NCBI GenBank assembly: GCA_009760855.2 | Contig: WPIO01000042.1 | Location: 62,001 to 126,000 of the forward strand | Source of the DNA: Cristatella mucedo | Taxonomy: Eukaryota; Bryozoa; Phylactolaemata; Cristatellidae | Direction: 5' to 3' | DNA length: 64,000 bases | Shown: piece after piece, positions 39,388 through 50,912 of the stretch | How the letters are laid out: each line of letters opens with the position of its first letter | How positions within the stretch are numbered: the stretch's first letter is position 1 | Translations under genes and position numbers: made by a program | The notes under the pieces: model-generated | Databases searched by the model: none | Told to the model about the DNA's origin: nothing | What the model saw: the letters and a program-made list of their open reading frames with translations, nothing else

Positions 39388-40035
39388 TTACAAAAACTCA
39401 TGTTCGAATTCTTCCTTGACTGGACTGCTAATCGCCGTATCAGCGAGTTCGCCAGCAGTCCCTCGAAACTGCTGCGCGATATGCAAAGACGGGGTCATGA
39501 AGCCGAGCTCTTTCCCGTACGACAGTCCTTCCTTACGTACGACAGCCATCTCGATCATCACCGGCTGTCGACAGCGTACCCAGCGCCAGCCTTCCGCTCC
39601 AGCGGCGATGGCTGCCGGCCGCCGCACAGCACACCGCCGGTGGCGGCGGCGGCCGCCGCCGCCGCCACCCCGGACGTTCGCTCGGGCTCTTACCATGCGA
39701 CTGCTGCGCCCCCCCCCCGGCCTCTCGCCTTTCTCGCCTCTCGTCTTCCGAGAGGCGGCTATTGCGAACTGCGCCGAGGCGCTGAATTTCACCAGCGCCA
39801 TATTTCTGCAGTCTCGCGAGATTGCAAAGCCCTCTGGTGGGCAGCTCTAGATACCGTGGCACCCGATGCGACTGCAGGTATAGCTGCCTCTTCGGAAAAA
39901 ATACCCCTGAGCGCTTTCACCGCTAATCCGTCGGCTGCTTCATGTGTCAATTGGCAAGACTCGGGACAGAGCGCAGAAGGCGGCGAATCGGCTCCGCAAT
40001 TGAAGCGTTCGCGTGCGGCACGGCGCCGCGGCTAG
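39388..40035. other. GC-rich block with overlapping long ORFs, not assigned
   Basis: Open frames of 137-211 codons on both strands over a CpG-rich stretch with a GCC-repeat core near 39640-39665 and a C run at 39709. The translations show poly-Ala, poly-Pro or poly-Gly and no known motif. High GC content reduces stop codons, so these frames are probably not genes. A promoter-type CpG-rich region is possible. Confidence 0.3.
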
Positions 40036-40900
40036 GCGTCGTAGCCGCGCGCGGCGGGTGCCGGACGGACTTAGCCAGACCTGGGAGCAATACCTTTGCT
40101 ATGTATTGCCAATTGGAAATGCTAACAAATAAATATATCTATATTCTCATAAAAAATACGATAAACTGTTCCTGTGATTTAAAACAATACTGTCAATATT
40201 GTCGTTGCCATTGAAGTGGAAATTATAAAATTGTCTCTACCAAACACTCTTCTCGAACTTACTCAGTCTGCGATCCATACAACGTGGTCAGGCTGCTTAG
40301 GACCCTAGACGTGCTGTGACAATTTACAACGTCAAAACTAAACTGCCTCATAGGTATTGCAAACTTATAGATACCATCCATGTGCACAATAATCTTTGCA
40401 GTATACTGATATTGTTACGGCACCCAATATTTTTAAAAATACCGTACAATAGATTTCCCTTAAATCTACTTTTGCTGAGGCCTAGAGTTATTTCCTCGAA
40501 ACCCGTTCTCTTAGCGAGTAGCTCTAATTATCACGCTTTCTTAGATTCTGGCGAAAGATTGTAGGCGTCCTGTAATTAATGATTGCAGTTCTAAGGAACC
40601 GCTCACAAACTCGGGAATGTAATAATCTATCACGATCTGCAGCACGCCTATGCGTCGTTGTAACCGAGGCTCATATGCACATGGCGTACCAAAATGAGGG
40701 GCAAGTATCCCCGGGCGCTGGATCAGGAAGGCTCGCGCCAAAATGGCCGCCTAATAGTTTTTGGGGAAAAACGTTCATATCACATCTAGCGAAGGGTTAG
40801 CGCCAACTGTGCGGTTCATCCCCGAGCGTTCTGTGTTCAAGGAATGCCACTGTTCCTACTTAATAGCGTTTCCAGAAACGCGGCGCTTCAAGTTCTTTCC
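40036..40900. other. No feature recognised
   Basis: Mostly AT-rich sequence with no supported coding or repeat match. Confidence 0.4.
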
Positions 40901-41644
40901 GAGTCGATTGCAATTACTCCGCAGCCCCCCCCCCCCGCCGCGAAACGTACGATCGGACGCGTTCACCATTGGTCCACGGACGTCGACAGCAGGCAGACGA
41001 TTCACGCACATACGCTTCGCGTGGGAGGAACTCTTGAAAACACATTGACCGCTTGCTATGCATGTGCAGATACTTTCGCTGACAGTTTTCTTCACCGGCA
41101 CATGCCGAGTTGTCAACACGTGACAGTGACGTGTGCAAAAGCTCCCGCCGCCGCCTCGCGATCGACTCGCGATCCTCTGCGAGCCCCCAGCTCGGCCGTT
41201 CGGTCGACACACCGACTGCCTCTGGCGCTGTGCCAAGCTGAACGGACCAGTGAACGTGCGAAGTCACCGCCGCCTCGGGACTGCATTTAACGTCCTGAGC
41301 GGCAGCAGCTCGCGACTCGGGAATCTCATCTGCAACTTCCTTCGCGTCCGACCTGACATCGGCCAATGGTAGCTCTGCCTCGAGAATGACGTTCTCATCG
41401 TATCGTCTGCGCCGCACCGCCTGCTCGCGAAGCGAAGCGAGGGCGCTCTCCGTCTGTCTGCGAGTCCGTCTCTTGCTGCGACTGACGTCCGGCTCTCCGA
41501 CGAGGGCACGCCAGGCCGGCGAGCTCGCCTGCCCGGGCGTGCCCTCGGCTTAAATGCTGAAGCCACTCAGGCTGCTTGAACCGAAACTCCTTCGGGGATG
41601 TGACCTGACGCTCCGAAGTCACGAAAGCGACAAGAGGCAGACGC

Positions 41645-41850
41645 CGATGGAGAAGCTTCAACACGTGCGCATTCGGCAAGCGCTGGCAGCGCTGCACCGA
41701 ACCGTCGTTCTCTCACCCCCGTCCGGCTTTCCGCCGCCCACCTTGCCGGTCAGTTTCTCAGCCTCCCTCCCTGCCACTCAAGGGTCAGGTCGCGTCACGG
41801 GCGACCCCGCGTGCGCAGGCAGAGCACTCAGGCCGCGTAACTCCGTGATC
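41645..41850. repeat. GC-rich repeat, copy 1 of a direct pair
   Basis: CTTCAACACGTGCGCATTCG, then CCTCCCTCCCTGCCACTC, then GGGCGACCCCGCGTGCGC, GGCAGAGCACTC and GGCCGC. The same order of blocks occurs at 43072-43262. The pair flanks the decayed Ty3/gypsy integrase, so it may represent flanking repeats of that element, though LTR ends were not identified. Confidence 0.55.
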
Positions 41851-42052
41851 TAAAGATCACACGTCAAGCCGGTGTAACCAAAACAAAAATTTCGAAACGA
41901 TACCCCACAACGGCTTACGCTAAAAGCTAAATAAAATCAATAAAAATATAATATCACATCAATGAAAATATAAGGCAGCACCAAAGTAGCTAAACAGTAA
42001 GTACATAATCTTCACCGCACGCCGGTGGCCTCGGGTTGCATCTTGGCCGAAG

Positions 42053-42514
42053 CTATGTGCCGGGCGTCTCATTTCTGGCCGCACTACCAGGGCCAGCATC
42101 AAAGTTCGCGTCAAGGGGTTCATTGGCGATCGGCATCGGTCTAATGTCCGGTAGATGTCGGCGCATTCCGTCGGTTTTAATACCGACTCCTTTAACCAGA
42201 GCAGTAACTGTCCCCTGAGGTTGCTGAGTGGTGCATCGCGCTCCCGCTGAGCTTTGCAAAATCCTGCTGACCCGGAAAAAAGTCACACTTCCGTCAGGGC
42301 TTTCTAAGCGATGCACGTGAACCATCGAGAAAAGCTGCCTGCTAGGCGATGAGCTGGTGTCCAATCCGGCTGCGGCTGAAAGATTGTACCAGTACACCAT
42401 CATCCTTATGTCCCGCCCACTCCGGGCTGCCATTCCTTTTATGGTTCGGTGGCTTCGCTCTACTATAACATGTCCGGAGGAGCAGGAGGCACACCGATAA
42501 ACCGCGCGTATCAT
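42053..42514 (-). pseudogene. Ty3/gypsy-like integrase fragment, catalytic Glu and C-terminal part
   Basis: The minus-strand frame has VERSHRTIKGMAARSGRDIR, MMVYWYN, then RCTTQQPQGTVTALVKGVGI and TDGMRRHLPDIRP. This follows the end of Ty3/gypsy integrases: the catalytic Glu in the VER.HRTIK motif, an YWYN box, then the C-terminal strand motif with DGM.RH..DIRP. The upstream catalytic part lies in another frame at 42543-42860. It is a degraded LTR retrotransposon, not a host gene. Confidence 0.75.
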
Positions 42515-42542
42515 TCAACGCTCACAAAGCTGTCGAAAAGCG

Positions 42543-42931
42543 TTAAATCGCAATGTGGTAGAATCTGCAATTACGATCTGCTAGGGCGGGTCCCTTTCTC
42601 GGAATATCTCTTTTGAACGTCGGACCACTCTCGTCGGAGGCACGCCGCCAGATGGCAACCTTGCTGGGGCTGCCACCGACAAGTGTCAGGTACTTGACTG
42701 CGTTGAAGAAGGTAGCATTGATGGCCAGGCGGCACCAGTTGGCTTCTACGTCCACATGTCCAGACACGGGCGCTGGATCCACCGACCGGCAATGCATGCA
42801 CGATTTAGCAACGCGTTCCGCCAACTCCGGCGTTGAGGACAGGCCGGAAAAGCACAGCACAGGCCAGGTACGACGTCCAGGTCAACCCCGGCGATGCGAC
42901 GATGCAAGTCATGGAATGCTGGCAGCTCCAA
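42543..42931 (-). pseudogene. Ty3/gypsy-like integrase fragment, zinc-binding and core start
   Basis: A minus-strand frame contains SCMHCRSVDPAPV (the CxxC of the HHCC zinc module), then NWCRLAINATFF and YLTLVGGSPSKVAIWRRA. In intact relatives the two catalytic Asp lie at the D.TH and L.DCGPS.FA positions. Here they read N and G, so the core is dead. A DLHRRIAG segment in another frame (around 42890) is the matching HH part. Frameshifts separate the pieces. Confidence 0.72.
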
Positions 42932-43071
42932 CTCATGTACTCAGGCAGCAGCTGGGAGATTCGCGATTTGCTTGAGCCAAGGGTGCTGCACGCCGTGGAT
43001 GCCGAAAAAGCTTGTAACCTGTCGCTTTGACGGCGCAAAAGCGGCGACACGCACGCACCAATGGGGGACGC

Positions 43072-43262
43072 CTTCAACACGTACGCATTCGGCTAGCGTT
43101 CGCAGCGCTACACTGCACAGCCGTTCTCCACTCCGCCCCGCTTCCCGCCGCCTTGCCGGTCTGGTCACCGGCCTCCCTCCCTGCCACTCTCGGGCTAGGC
43201 CGCGTCAAGGGCGAGCCCGCGCGCACCGGCAGAGCACTCGGGCCGCAGGCGAAACGCTGCGC
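43072..43262. repeat. GC-rich repeat, copy 2 of a direct pair
   Basis: CTTCAACACGTACGCATTCG, CCTCCCTCCCTGCCACTC, GGGCGAGCCCGCGCGC, GGCAGAGCACTCGGGCCGC. Partner of 41645-41850. Confidence 0.55.
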
Positions 43263-43689
43263 GGACGCCGGGCGGCACGCAATGCGCAGGCACCGGCGTC
43301 CGCTCAGCGGCGGCGAGCGACCGGCGTCTCGCCCTTGAAACCGAACTCTATCGCTCAGGTTGCCGTCGGTGCACTCGGGACGCTTCCCAGCGATCGCGTG
43401 CGGCGGCGACTTGTTGACACTAATGTACATGCCTCACCTGTAGCCAATAGTCTAGCCATTGACGCAGTGCAGCGTCAGGCGACTAATGCATATTATATTT
43501 CTTGTCGTCTGCTGCGATTCGTTGAGCTCTCGTTTATGCATGCGTTGACAGTAATAAAGATAGAGTACCGTTTACCATCCACGTGATCGCCGGCTGTGTC
43601 TCCGTGAGACTCCCACAAGAACTGCCGCCGCCGGAGCCACTTTTGTACAACACTAACTAACCTGACTTACTCGAGGGATATAGTTTTGG

Positions 43690-44057
<368 letters not shown>

Positions 44058-44111
44058 CTAAGGGTTAAAAACATTCATGGTGTCACGCGAAGCATGTACG
44101 CAAAACCTCGC

Positions 44112-44690
44112 GATTATGTAATGTAATGTAATGTAACGTATCTCCATCTGTAACTCTGCAAAGTCATAAAGACCATTTGGGTGTTCGGATGTGATGGCTA
44201 GCTATAGAGGCAGTCTTCTGAATGAAGCTTTTTGAAATTGAGGCAGCTGTCGAACACGACATCTAAATTTCGACCACGTGGTGACGGTCGCATGACAGCA
44301 TCACCTATTAGAAGAGCAAAGCCTTTTAATCCAGCCACACGCTTAGGGTGTCCTATGAGCAGCAGTTTGGTTTTATCATCATTTAATTTCAGGAAGTTTT
44401 CCGACATCCAGGATCGAATATCGGCAAGGCAAGCATTCAGTTTCTCAGTTGCTGCAGCAGATTCCGACGGTTTGAATGACAAATACAACTGAGTATCGTC
44501 AGCATAGAAGTGATATCCTTTTCTACGGGCCTTAATCACTTTTCTCAGAGGTTGTGTATAAATGGAGAACAGCAAGGAACCAAGTACAGACCCTTGAGGG
44601 ACTCCACAGGTGACCCTTCTCATATGTAAGACCTGACCCCCATACGACACGGATTGAACACGATCAGACAAGTATCAGGCTTAGGGTACC
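44112..44690 (-). mobile_element. Family B LINE with internal deletion, RT palm present
   Basis: The tail complement (TGTAA)n at 44116 and the 3' UTR start (CTCTGCAAAGTCATAAAGAC) are followed at about 44185 directly by mid-RT sequence, so the RT C-terminus and most of the 3' UTR are missing. The 157-codon frame 44671-44198 contains [27 protein letters not shown] and [16 protein letters not shown]. Confidence 0.85.
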
Positions 44691-44705
44691 ATGAAAAAAC
44701 CCACG

Positions 44706-44796
44706 TAATAATAATAATAATAATGATACACTTGATAAAGCGCCCTTAGAGAACTCGATCTCTTTCTAGGCAATTTATATTGCTGACACGTAGACA
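44706..44796 (-). mobile_element. Family A LINE, tail-only fragment
   Basis: (TAA)n, TACACTTGATAAAGCGCCCT, TAGAGAACTCGATCTCTTTC, TAGGCAATTTATATTGCTG. It is followed by a third LINE lineage. Confidence 0.83.
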
Positions 44797-44811
44797 AATT
44801 TAACTTAAACT

Positions 44812-45545
44812 CTAAAACCTGCGTAGACACATCTATGGCCGCCGGTTAGTAGAACTCCGGCTTAGGGGCAAGCACAGCCTCACGGCCAGGTAACCACATA
44901 AAGCACCCAGGAACGTTGAGGAAAATTTCACAGCGCCATTTGGATAGTTGAGCGGAAAAGATTCTTCTTTTGCAGAGAAATACCCCGTGCAAAGTTATAG
45001 CCGATGGTGGGTGACCCTAGTGGGAAGCGAATTCCGAATTACTTTTGGTGCACACGAGCTAAAATCCTTAAGACTGAGATACTTCAATTAAGTGCTAAGA
45101 ACGAGACGGCTCGAAGCCGATGAGCTGACGACAGGCAACAGCCTGAGCTGGACGAGCAAGGACGTCGGAGAGGTGGGCTCAAGACAACGAGAGGATCCGA
45201 AAGTCTTGGTTTGACGTGTGGAGATAGTAAAGCTTTGACAGAAGCAGCATGGTGTAGGTGCCGCGCCGTTCGACCGGACGAGCTGCTGAGTTTTTTATAA
45301 GTTGTAGATGACTAAATATACCGACCGGAAGTCCATAGTAAAGTGAACTGCAATAACCCAGACGCGATGTCACGAACGCTTTACCTTGTTTAGCTGTCTT
45401 ACTTTAGTGTAGGCAGGCCCTGATATTTTGGCGACTTTCCTTTCCTTAAAGTAGGCCGACTTGACAGTGGAGGAAGCGTGTTCACCCAATGACAAGTCAG
45501 GTCGGTATGGCGCTCCCAGATTATGGGCAGACGTCACTGGATCGG
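44812..45545 (-). mobile_element. Third CR1/L2-like LINE lineage (C), decayed RT C-terminal part
   Basis: Minus-strand translation gives [54 protein letters not shown]. These are the typical RT thumb elements ([15 protein letters not shown].., [11 protein letters not shown]) but clearly distinct from families A and B. Frames are broken and no tail was identified. Confidence 0.7.
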
Positions 45546-45654
45546 CTGCTTGATGAGCCCATCTTGAGGTTGAGCTCATTCGACGTGACGCCCGCACACT
45601 GGCTGGTCTTGTCGCGCCAGCTGCTGGCTGATAAATACAAGGCTGAGTCGAAGC

Positions 45655-45773
45655 CAGGATTGGAGCGACCGGGTGGTGGCACGGGGGTCTGAGGGGCGTA
45701 GCCCCCTGTAAAGGGGGCGTGTGGAGGCGTCCCCCTCCCGGCGCCTGCGCCCGGTGTCGTGCAGCCTGGCCAT
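45655..45773. repeat. Dispersed repeat R3, left part
   Basis: CCAGGATTGGAGCGACCGGG, AGGGGCGTAGCCCCCTG, GGCGCCTGCGCCCGG: same block order as 3511-3620. It continues at 46165 after an inserted family B LINE. Confidence 0.5.
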
Positions 45774-46164
45774 GCAGCTGTTTCATTCCTCCGCTTAAAG
45801 ACCGTTGGCGACAGAAGCTTTAGCTCTGCAGGTCCAAGACCGTGGAACTTGCTTTCACGCTTCTAACACAACGACAACTGCTCTCCTCCTGCCGACTATG
45901 ACACATCCTTGCCAGCCGTCCTTCGCTGCTACTTCCATGTTAGTCACTATCTCAACTGATCTCCTGACTCTGCTATACTTCCCACTTTATTTATTTTTGT
46001 TGCATGAGATGAGGGACCGAATTGGCGACCGAATGCTTACCGAAAGCCGCTTAGGCTGTGAGTGCGCTATACAAAACTCTCCTGCTTAACGGCCACATAG
46101 TCTTTATGGCTTTGCGGAGTTACAAACGGAGATGCATTACATTACATTACCAAGGGGCTAGCGG
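45774..46164 (+). mobile_element. Family B LINE, 3' end, inserted in repeat R3
   Basis: From CAGCTGTTTCATTCCTCCGC through GGCGACAGAAGCTTTAGCTC to the 3' UTR (CGCTATACAAAACTCTCCTG, GAGTTACAAACGGAGATGC) and the tail ATTACATTACATTAC. R3 sequence lies on both sides. Confidence 0.82.
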
Positions 46165-46280
46165 CAGCGCGGCCGCCCGACCGGGCGTCAGACTCGGCTC
46201 CCACCTACCAGGCCAGGGGTGGCAGTTGGTGGCAGCTGCCACCCGTGCCACTCCTCCCTGGCTTCGCCTCTGCTGCAAGG
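46165..46280. repeat. Dispersed repeat R3, right part
   Basis: CGGCCGCCCGACCGGGCGTC, AGACTCGGCTCCCACCTACC, CTGCCACCCGTGCCACTC. Matches 3675-3780. Confidence 0.5.
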
Positions 46281-46454
46281 TTAATGTTTATCATAGCTAA
46301 GCTTTAGGAAGTTAGCTGGGTGCAGTTGGTTGGAGAGTTGGCGCATGCGCCGTGGCTCGTACTGAAAACCCGTAAGCCTCCTTCGTCGCCGTCGAATAGA
46401 CTTGCCTAAGTGCTGTGGACGCGGACTTGTTATTTTAATGTGCGCTCGCTCTTC

Positions 46455-46822
46455 CTTCGCTTCCGCCACATTCCACCGCATTTCGCTTCCGCCACATTTC
46501 GCTTCCGCCACATTCCGCCGCATTTCGCTTCCGCCACATTCCGCCACATTTCGCTTCCGCCACATTCCGCCGCATTTCGCTTCCGCCACATTCCGCCGCA
46601 TTTCTCTTCCGCCACATTCCGCCGCATTTCGCTTCCGCCACATTCCGCCGCATTTCGCTTCCGCCACATTCCGCCACATTTCGCTTCCGCCACATTACGC
46701 CACATTTCGCTTCCGCCACATTTCGCTTCCGCCACATTCCGCCGCATTTCGCTTCCGCCACATTACGCCACATTTCGCTTCAGCCACATTCCGCCGCATT
46801 TCGCTTCCGCCACATTCCGCGG
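46455..46822. repeat. Minisatellite of CGCTTCCGCCACATT/CCGCCGCATTT units
   Basis: About 365 bp of 9-26 bp interleaved units. Since the main period is not a multiple of 3, all forward and reverse frames are open and give repeated peptides (RHIPPHFASATF; RNVAEAKCGGMW). These are not genes. Confidence 0.93.
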
Positions 46823-47120
46823 TCACTCGCTGTTATTCACCAAGGCTCAATCGGGCCTTCGCTGGTGTTTCTCGCGCGTCGGCTGGGTCTAGCGCCGCTA
46901 CGAGTGGCGTTTGCTCGGCCTATTTTTGTAACAAGACGTAGAGGCTTCTTTCCGTCTTTGCCCAGTCTGGCCTCTGCGTCAAAGAATTGCGCTAAATACT
47001 AAGGACTCTTAGCAGTTACGTCGTGACACACTCATTGCTTGTGACTTCTTCGCTGAAAGTGAAACTGAAAGGTGGACTTCTTTATTCGCACGATTCAGCT
47101 ACGTAACAAAAGAAATGTTT

Positions 47121-47212
47121 GAGCAATGCAAACGTAAAGCGCCTGCAAAGAGATTGAATTCACTGAGGTCGCTTGATCGAGTGTATTATTATTATTATTA
47201 TTATTATTATTA
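47121..47212 (+). mobile_element. Family A LINE, tail-only fragment
   Basis: GCAAACGTAAAGCGCCTGCA, AAGAGATTGAATTCACTGAG, GTCGCTTGATCGAGTG and (ATT)n. Confidence 0.83.
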
Positions 47213-47639
47213 GAAGGGTGTTTGAATGGTGAAAAAGCTTTCTGCTGTGCCGAACTTCGGAATTCAAACAAATCCCCTCCCAATCTTCGGCGAGTTTTGG
47301 TGGCGTGCTTCGCTATAATTGCGCAGATTGCTGCATAACATCGTTCTGGACTTTGTGCCAATTTTGAATTAACGCGTTAAAATCGGGTTGTGAATTTTCC
47401 ACCCATCTGGACAGAACTCGACTGCAAGAACAGCGCTCGTAACGGTGCATAATCTCTGACGTCTGACGACGCGCACGCCTCTGACGAAAACCCAGAGCGA
47501 GGTGCCTCAGCGGTATCGCGGCAAATGACTTCCAGGTGCAGCACTGAAGCACAACAGGGCAATGCTGAAGAACACCCAAACTCATCATAACAATTCCAAG
47601 CTACAGTATAGATAAGTCTATTTGACAGTCATAGAGTCC

Positions 47640-48335
47640 TATATCCAGTCTGGTTTTAGAGCTAATAAATCTACAAGGTCAGCAGCGCTTCGTTCGGGTG
47701 TACAACGACATTCTTAGGAATGCAGACTTAGGTAAATATTAAATATTAGGATATTACTAATAATTATTATTATTATTAATATTATTTTATTAAATAGTAA
47801 ATATTAGGATATTACTTGGGTCTCTGCGCTTGTTCTGTGCTTGGTTTTTCCGCAGCGTTTTATACTATTGATCACCGAGTCCTTCTCGAACCCCTCTCGT
47901 CTCGCTTGGGCATCACTGGCATTGCTCTGCAATGGCTCGTGCCGCATCTCAGTCGGAGACTGCAGAGCATTGATGCGAATGCAGAAAGATCATCTGAGGA
48001 CCCACTGAAATACGGCGTACTTCGGGGCCCTGTGCTTGGTCCAATTCTTTTCATGGGTTATACTTTCCTTCTCCCGATAAGGGCCGGGATAGAAGGTGAG
48101 GCAATGTGCTCGCTCTTCACGACCCAGGTCAGGAGTTCGATTCCTGCAGTGTAAGATCTTTATTGCCAACTGCAAGCGGCGGTGATAGCCATTAGGGCTC
48201 CTCCATCGCTTAGCACATGAAGCAGTTGAATCAGCGATTTCCAAGTACAATCCAGGCTCTCACTTCCATGCAGATGACACTGAGGTTTACTTTTACTTTG
48301 ATCTCTCCCAGCCCTCCAGGTTCTAGGATAAGTCG
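47640..48335 (+). mobile_element. Family A-like LINE RT fragment split by a SINE
   Basis: RT palm sequence, with [46 protein letters not shown] and LKYGV, runs to 48075. An S1 SINE follows, and RT resumes at 48233 with the SKYNPGSHFHADDTE..F segment in another frame. An AT-rich TAATTATT insertion (47735-47815) interrupts the 5' part. The YADD box reads HADD, so it is inactive. Confidence 0.8.
48078..48232 (+). mobile_element. SINE S1 inserted into a LINE RT fragment
   Basis: A-box region GTGAGGCAATGTGCTCGCTC, B-box AGTTCGATTCCTGC, body TTGCCAACTGCAAGCGGCGG, then GGCTCCTCCATCGCT and GTTGAATCAGC. The RT reading continues on both sides. Confidence 0.78.
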
Positions 48336-48347
48336 TCGCGGGAAAAT

Positions 48348-48525
48348 TAAGCGTGCGGTGGGCCGTGATGGCACACCAGGTGAGGTGGTTGCTTTTCCCG
48401 ACCTCGGTTCCGCGGTCGTTGGTTCGAATCCTACGGCGGGTGATTCTATATCGCCACTGCAAGCGGTGGTGATAGCCATAAAGGCTCTTCTGTCGCTATA
48501 CAAAAGAGGTTGTTAAATCAGCCTG
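48348..48525 (+). mobile_element. SINE S1, best-preserved copy
   Basis: Head GGGCCGTGATGGCACACCAG, A box TGGCACACCAGGTGAGGTGG, B box GGTTCGAATCC (48421-48431), body CGCCACTGCAAGCGGTGGTG, CATAAAGGCTCTTCTGTCGC, TATACAAAAGAGG, TTGTTAAATCAGC. The B box is the perfect RNA polymerase III consensus. Confidence 0.82.
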
Positions 48526-48539
48526 TATTAGCATTATTA

Positions 48540-49150
48540 TTATTGAGCGTGGACGAATGGGCGTGGAAAGCTGGGCGCAAACAATTGGGGGCAGGACTAT
48601 TCGGAGCAGCACAATTTTTATGAGCGTATGTTCAATACTAAAAGCACCCTACGAAATAATAAAAATCTTGTGTTAATCTCTCCATATGATACAAATAACC
48701 TTCGGACGCCAGAATTTATTTTCCTTTCTTGGATTCTAAGAATTCTAGAGCCATTTGTGCGGTGACAAAAACACGATTACAAAGGTTTACTAATAATATA
48801 TAATTATTTTTTTATAAATATATTAATATTGTTGCACTAACATACTAACAAAAATGTGTTAATACATTAATAAAATTTCAGTATTATATTAATTTAAGTT
48901 TTTTAATACATGCAATTTTATTGATATATTTATCTAAATTCGGTTGATATATTAAAGAAACACAAATTTAAAATGAAACCCAATATTTATAAAATATGTT
49001 TTTATTTTTCAAATTTAAAAATTTTAAGTTTGCTAATATAAAAAAATGTCTGATTTCAAATGTCCGCTTTGAATTTTCCGCAATGAACTGTCCATGCCAA
49101 ATTGTCGTGCAACGAGTTGAATTATCCATGCGGAATTGTCCTTCAACGAA
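48540..49150. other. AT-rich stretch, no gene recognised
   Basis: Long runs of A/T with TTAATA motifs between 48780 and 49030, plus a small repeat of AATTGTC/GAATT-type motifs at 49070-49150. No coding match. Confidence 0.45.
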
Positions 49151-49157
49151 TGGTCTG

Positions 49158-50098
49158 GTTCCCACCCTCCAGCACGTTAAATTCTCTAAACTCTCTTGCT
49201 GCCTGTATTGCTGAAATCTGCTCATAGAAGGCATTAAACTTTTTTTAAATTGAATGAAGATTAAACCAACTTACTATTTATCAGAAAACCCAGTATGGCT
49301 CAGAAATTGGAAATGTGTAGCTCAAAATTGGCCCTGCCACCACATCTCCAGTAGCATCTGTAGGAAATCTTTGTGTTCGAATCATACCATCTTTCATTAG
49401 CCGACCACATCCACATTAGCTACACAGTGAAGTCTGCATACTTACAGTTAAATAACATTGCTAAAATTCAGGCTTGCTTGGACAGGGATACTACTTCCAA
49501 ATTGGTCCATGTATTTGCATCATTCCGTCATGACTTCTGTAACTCACTGCTTGTTTGTCTACCGGCCTGCGAAATCAGGCGATTACAGCTGGTGCAAAAC
49601 GCTGCTGCTAGACGTTTCTGTCTTGAGCGTCGTAGCTGCTGCATCACCACACTTCTAGCCGACCTGCAATGGCTCCCACTCAAGCAACGTATTGACTTCA
49701 AGTCTTTGTCACTCACTTTTTGGTCGCTCCATTTTCTGGCTACAGCGCGCTACCTATCGGAACTACTCTCCCGCCAGGCTGGTCATTCTATCACTTGCTT
49801 TTCTGAATCAAATCATTTAGTTATGTTCCCAAAGCCTAGAGCTCACTTCCGACTGGCGGCACGACATCCCCTAGCTTGACGATATTTAAAAAGAAGTCAA
49901 AACGTATCTTCTTCACAGCATTTAGTGGGTCCGTGTGACTTGCACTTAGTGTGCTTATGAGTGCTGACACTGTGCATGCTGCCACAAACCACATTTGCAT
50001 ACCGATCCTGAGCATGTCACCTCTAACCATGTTATACTTTTTGACATTGTGCAGGTCACTACTAACCATTTGATCATAATAATAATCATAATAATACT
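49158..50098 (+). mobile_element. Family A LINE, older diverged copy
   Basis: RT thumb through 3' [81 protein letters not shown]. The tail is ATAATAATCATAATAATA. Start and 3' UTR are degraded; the frame 49373-49879 is only a part. Confidence 0.82.
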
Positions 50099-50140
50099 GT
50101 TAACAGATTTGTATTATTTATTTATTAATCTATTTATGAC

Positions 50141-50540
50141 GACGACTTATCGGAGAACTTAATTTCTTTCCAGGCACTTAATTTCTTTCTGGGCACTTTA
50201 CATACGGTTAAAGAAAGTTTGATAAAATGTTTAGAGATTATATGCACAATTTCAACAAGCATACCTTGGTTAGAGGTGACCTGCACAGTGTCAACATAAA
50301 AAACAATGCTAGTGGTAGCATTCATAGTGCCAGCACGCATAAGCACACAAAGAAAGAATCACAAGGATCCAATAAATGCTGTGATACACGTGTGCGCTTT
50401 TAGGTTCTTTTTAAGTATCATCACCTCAGGAAGTGTTCTGATGCAGTCGGAAGTGAGTTCAGGCTTTGCGAGCGTACGAGCTAAAGACGCGGTCTCCAAG
50501 AGATTCAACGCGGTCTCCAAGAGTTGCAAGACTTGAAGTC
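50141..50540 (-). mobile_element. Family A LINE, 3' UTR and end of RT, old copy
   Basis: GAGAACTTAATTTCTTTCCA is duplicated (TTTCTTTC.GGCACTT twice), then AGAGGTGACCTGCACAGTGT and AGCACGCATAAGCACACAAA. It lies tail-to-tail with the plus-strand copy that ends at 50098. Confidence 0.75.
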
Positions 50541-50727
50541 TATAGTCTTGATTATCACTTACGTTTCTCTGTCAGGTTATTGTCTTTACTTGGAAAGTGG
50601 CACTGCGGTTTGTTAGTCTTGCTCATCCATAAATTTTTCCATTTCAAAACTGTTCATCTCCGACTGCGTCTGGCAGCTCAGTGGACGATTTTCGCTTCTT
50701 TAGATATTTTAGGAAAGAGCTATTTCT

Positions 50728-50848
50728 TTTGTTTGTTGACCCTTTGCTTGCTCGTTGACCTTTTGTTTGCTCGTTGACCTTTGGCTTGTTCGCTGACCTT
50801 TTTCTTGCTCGCTGACCTTTGCTCGCTCGTTGACCTTTTCAGCCCGCT
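50728..50848. repeat. Minisatellite, ~20-bp unit
   Basis: Five to six copies of TTGACCTTT(G/T)..TTGCTCG. Low complexity only. Confidence 0.85.
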
Positions 50849-50912
50849 CTTAAAGTTTTGAGCTCCTGGCGGTTTCTTGTTACCCATAACACTGTAAAAG
50901 GTGAACAAATTG

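Noticed and set aside
40844-41697. ORFs of 100-167 codons on both strands
   Set aside because: GC-rich region with few stop codons. The minus-strand frame 41417-40914 might be the tail of the Ty3/gypsy polyprotein but shows no diagnostic motif.
46281-46941. Six overlapping ORFs of 105-179 codons with repeated HFASATFR or RNVAEAKCGG peptides
   Set aside because: All arise from one minisatellite that is open in several frames.
48421-48431. Possible functional tRNA gene because of the perfect B box
   Set aside because: No complete cloverleaf follows, and the sequence belongs to a dispersed SINE family with a shared non-tRNA body.
50728-50848. CRISPR-like regular repeat
   Set aside because: The 20-bp units are adjacent with no unique spacers of constant size, and the DNA is animal.
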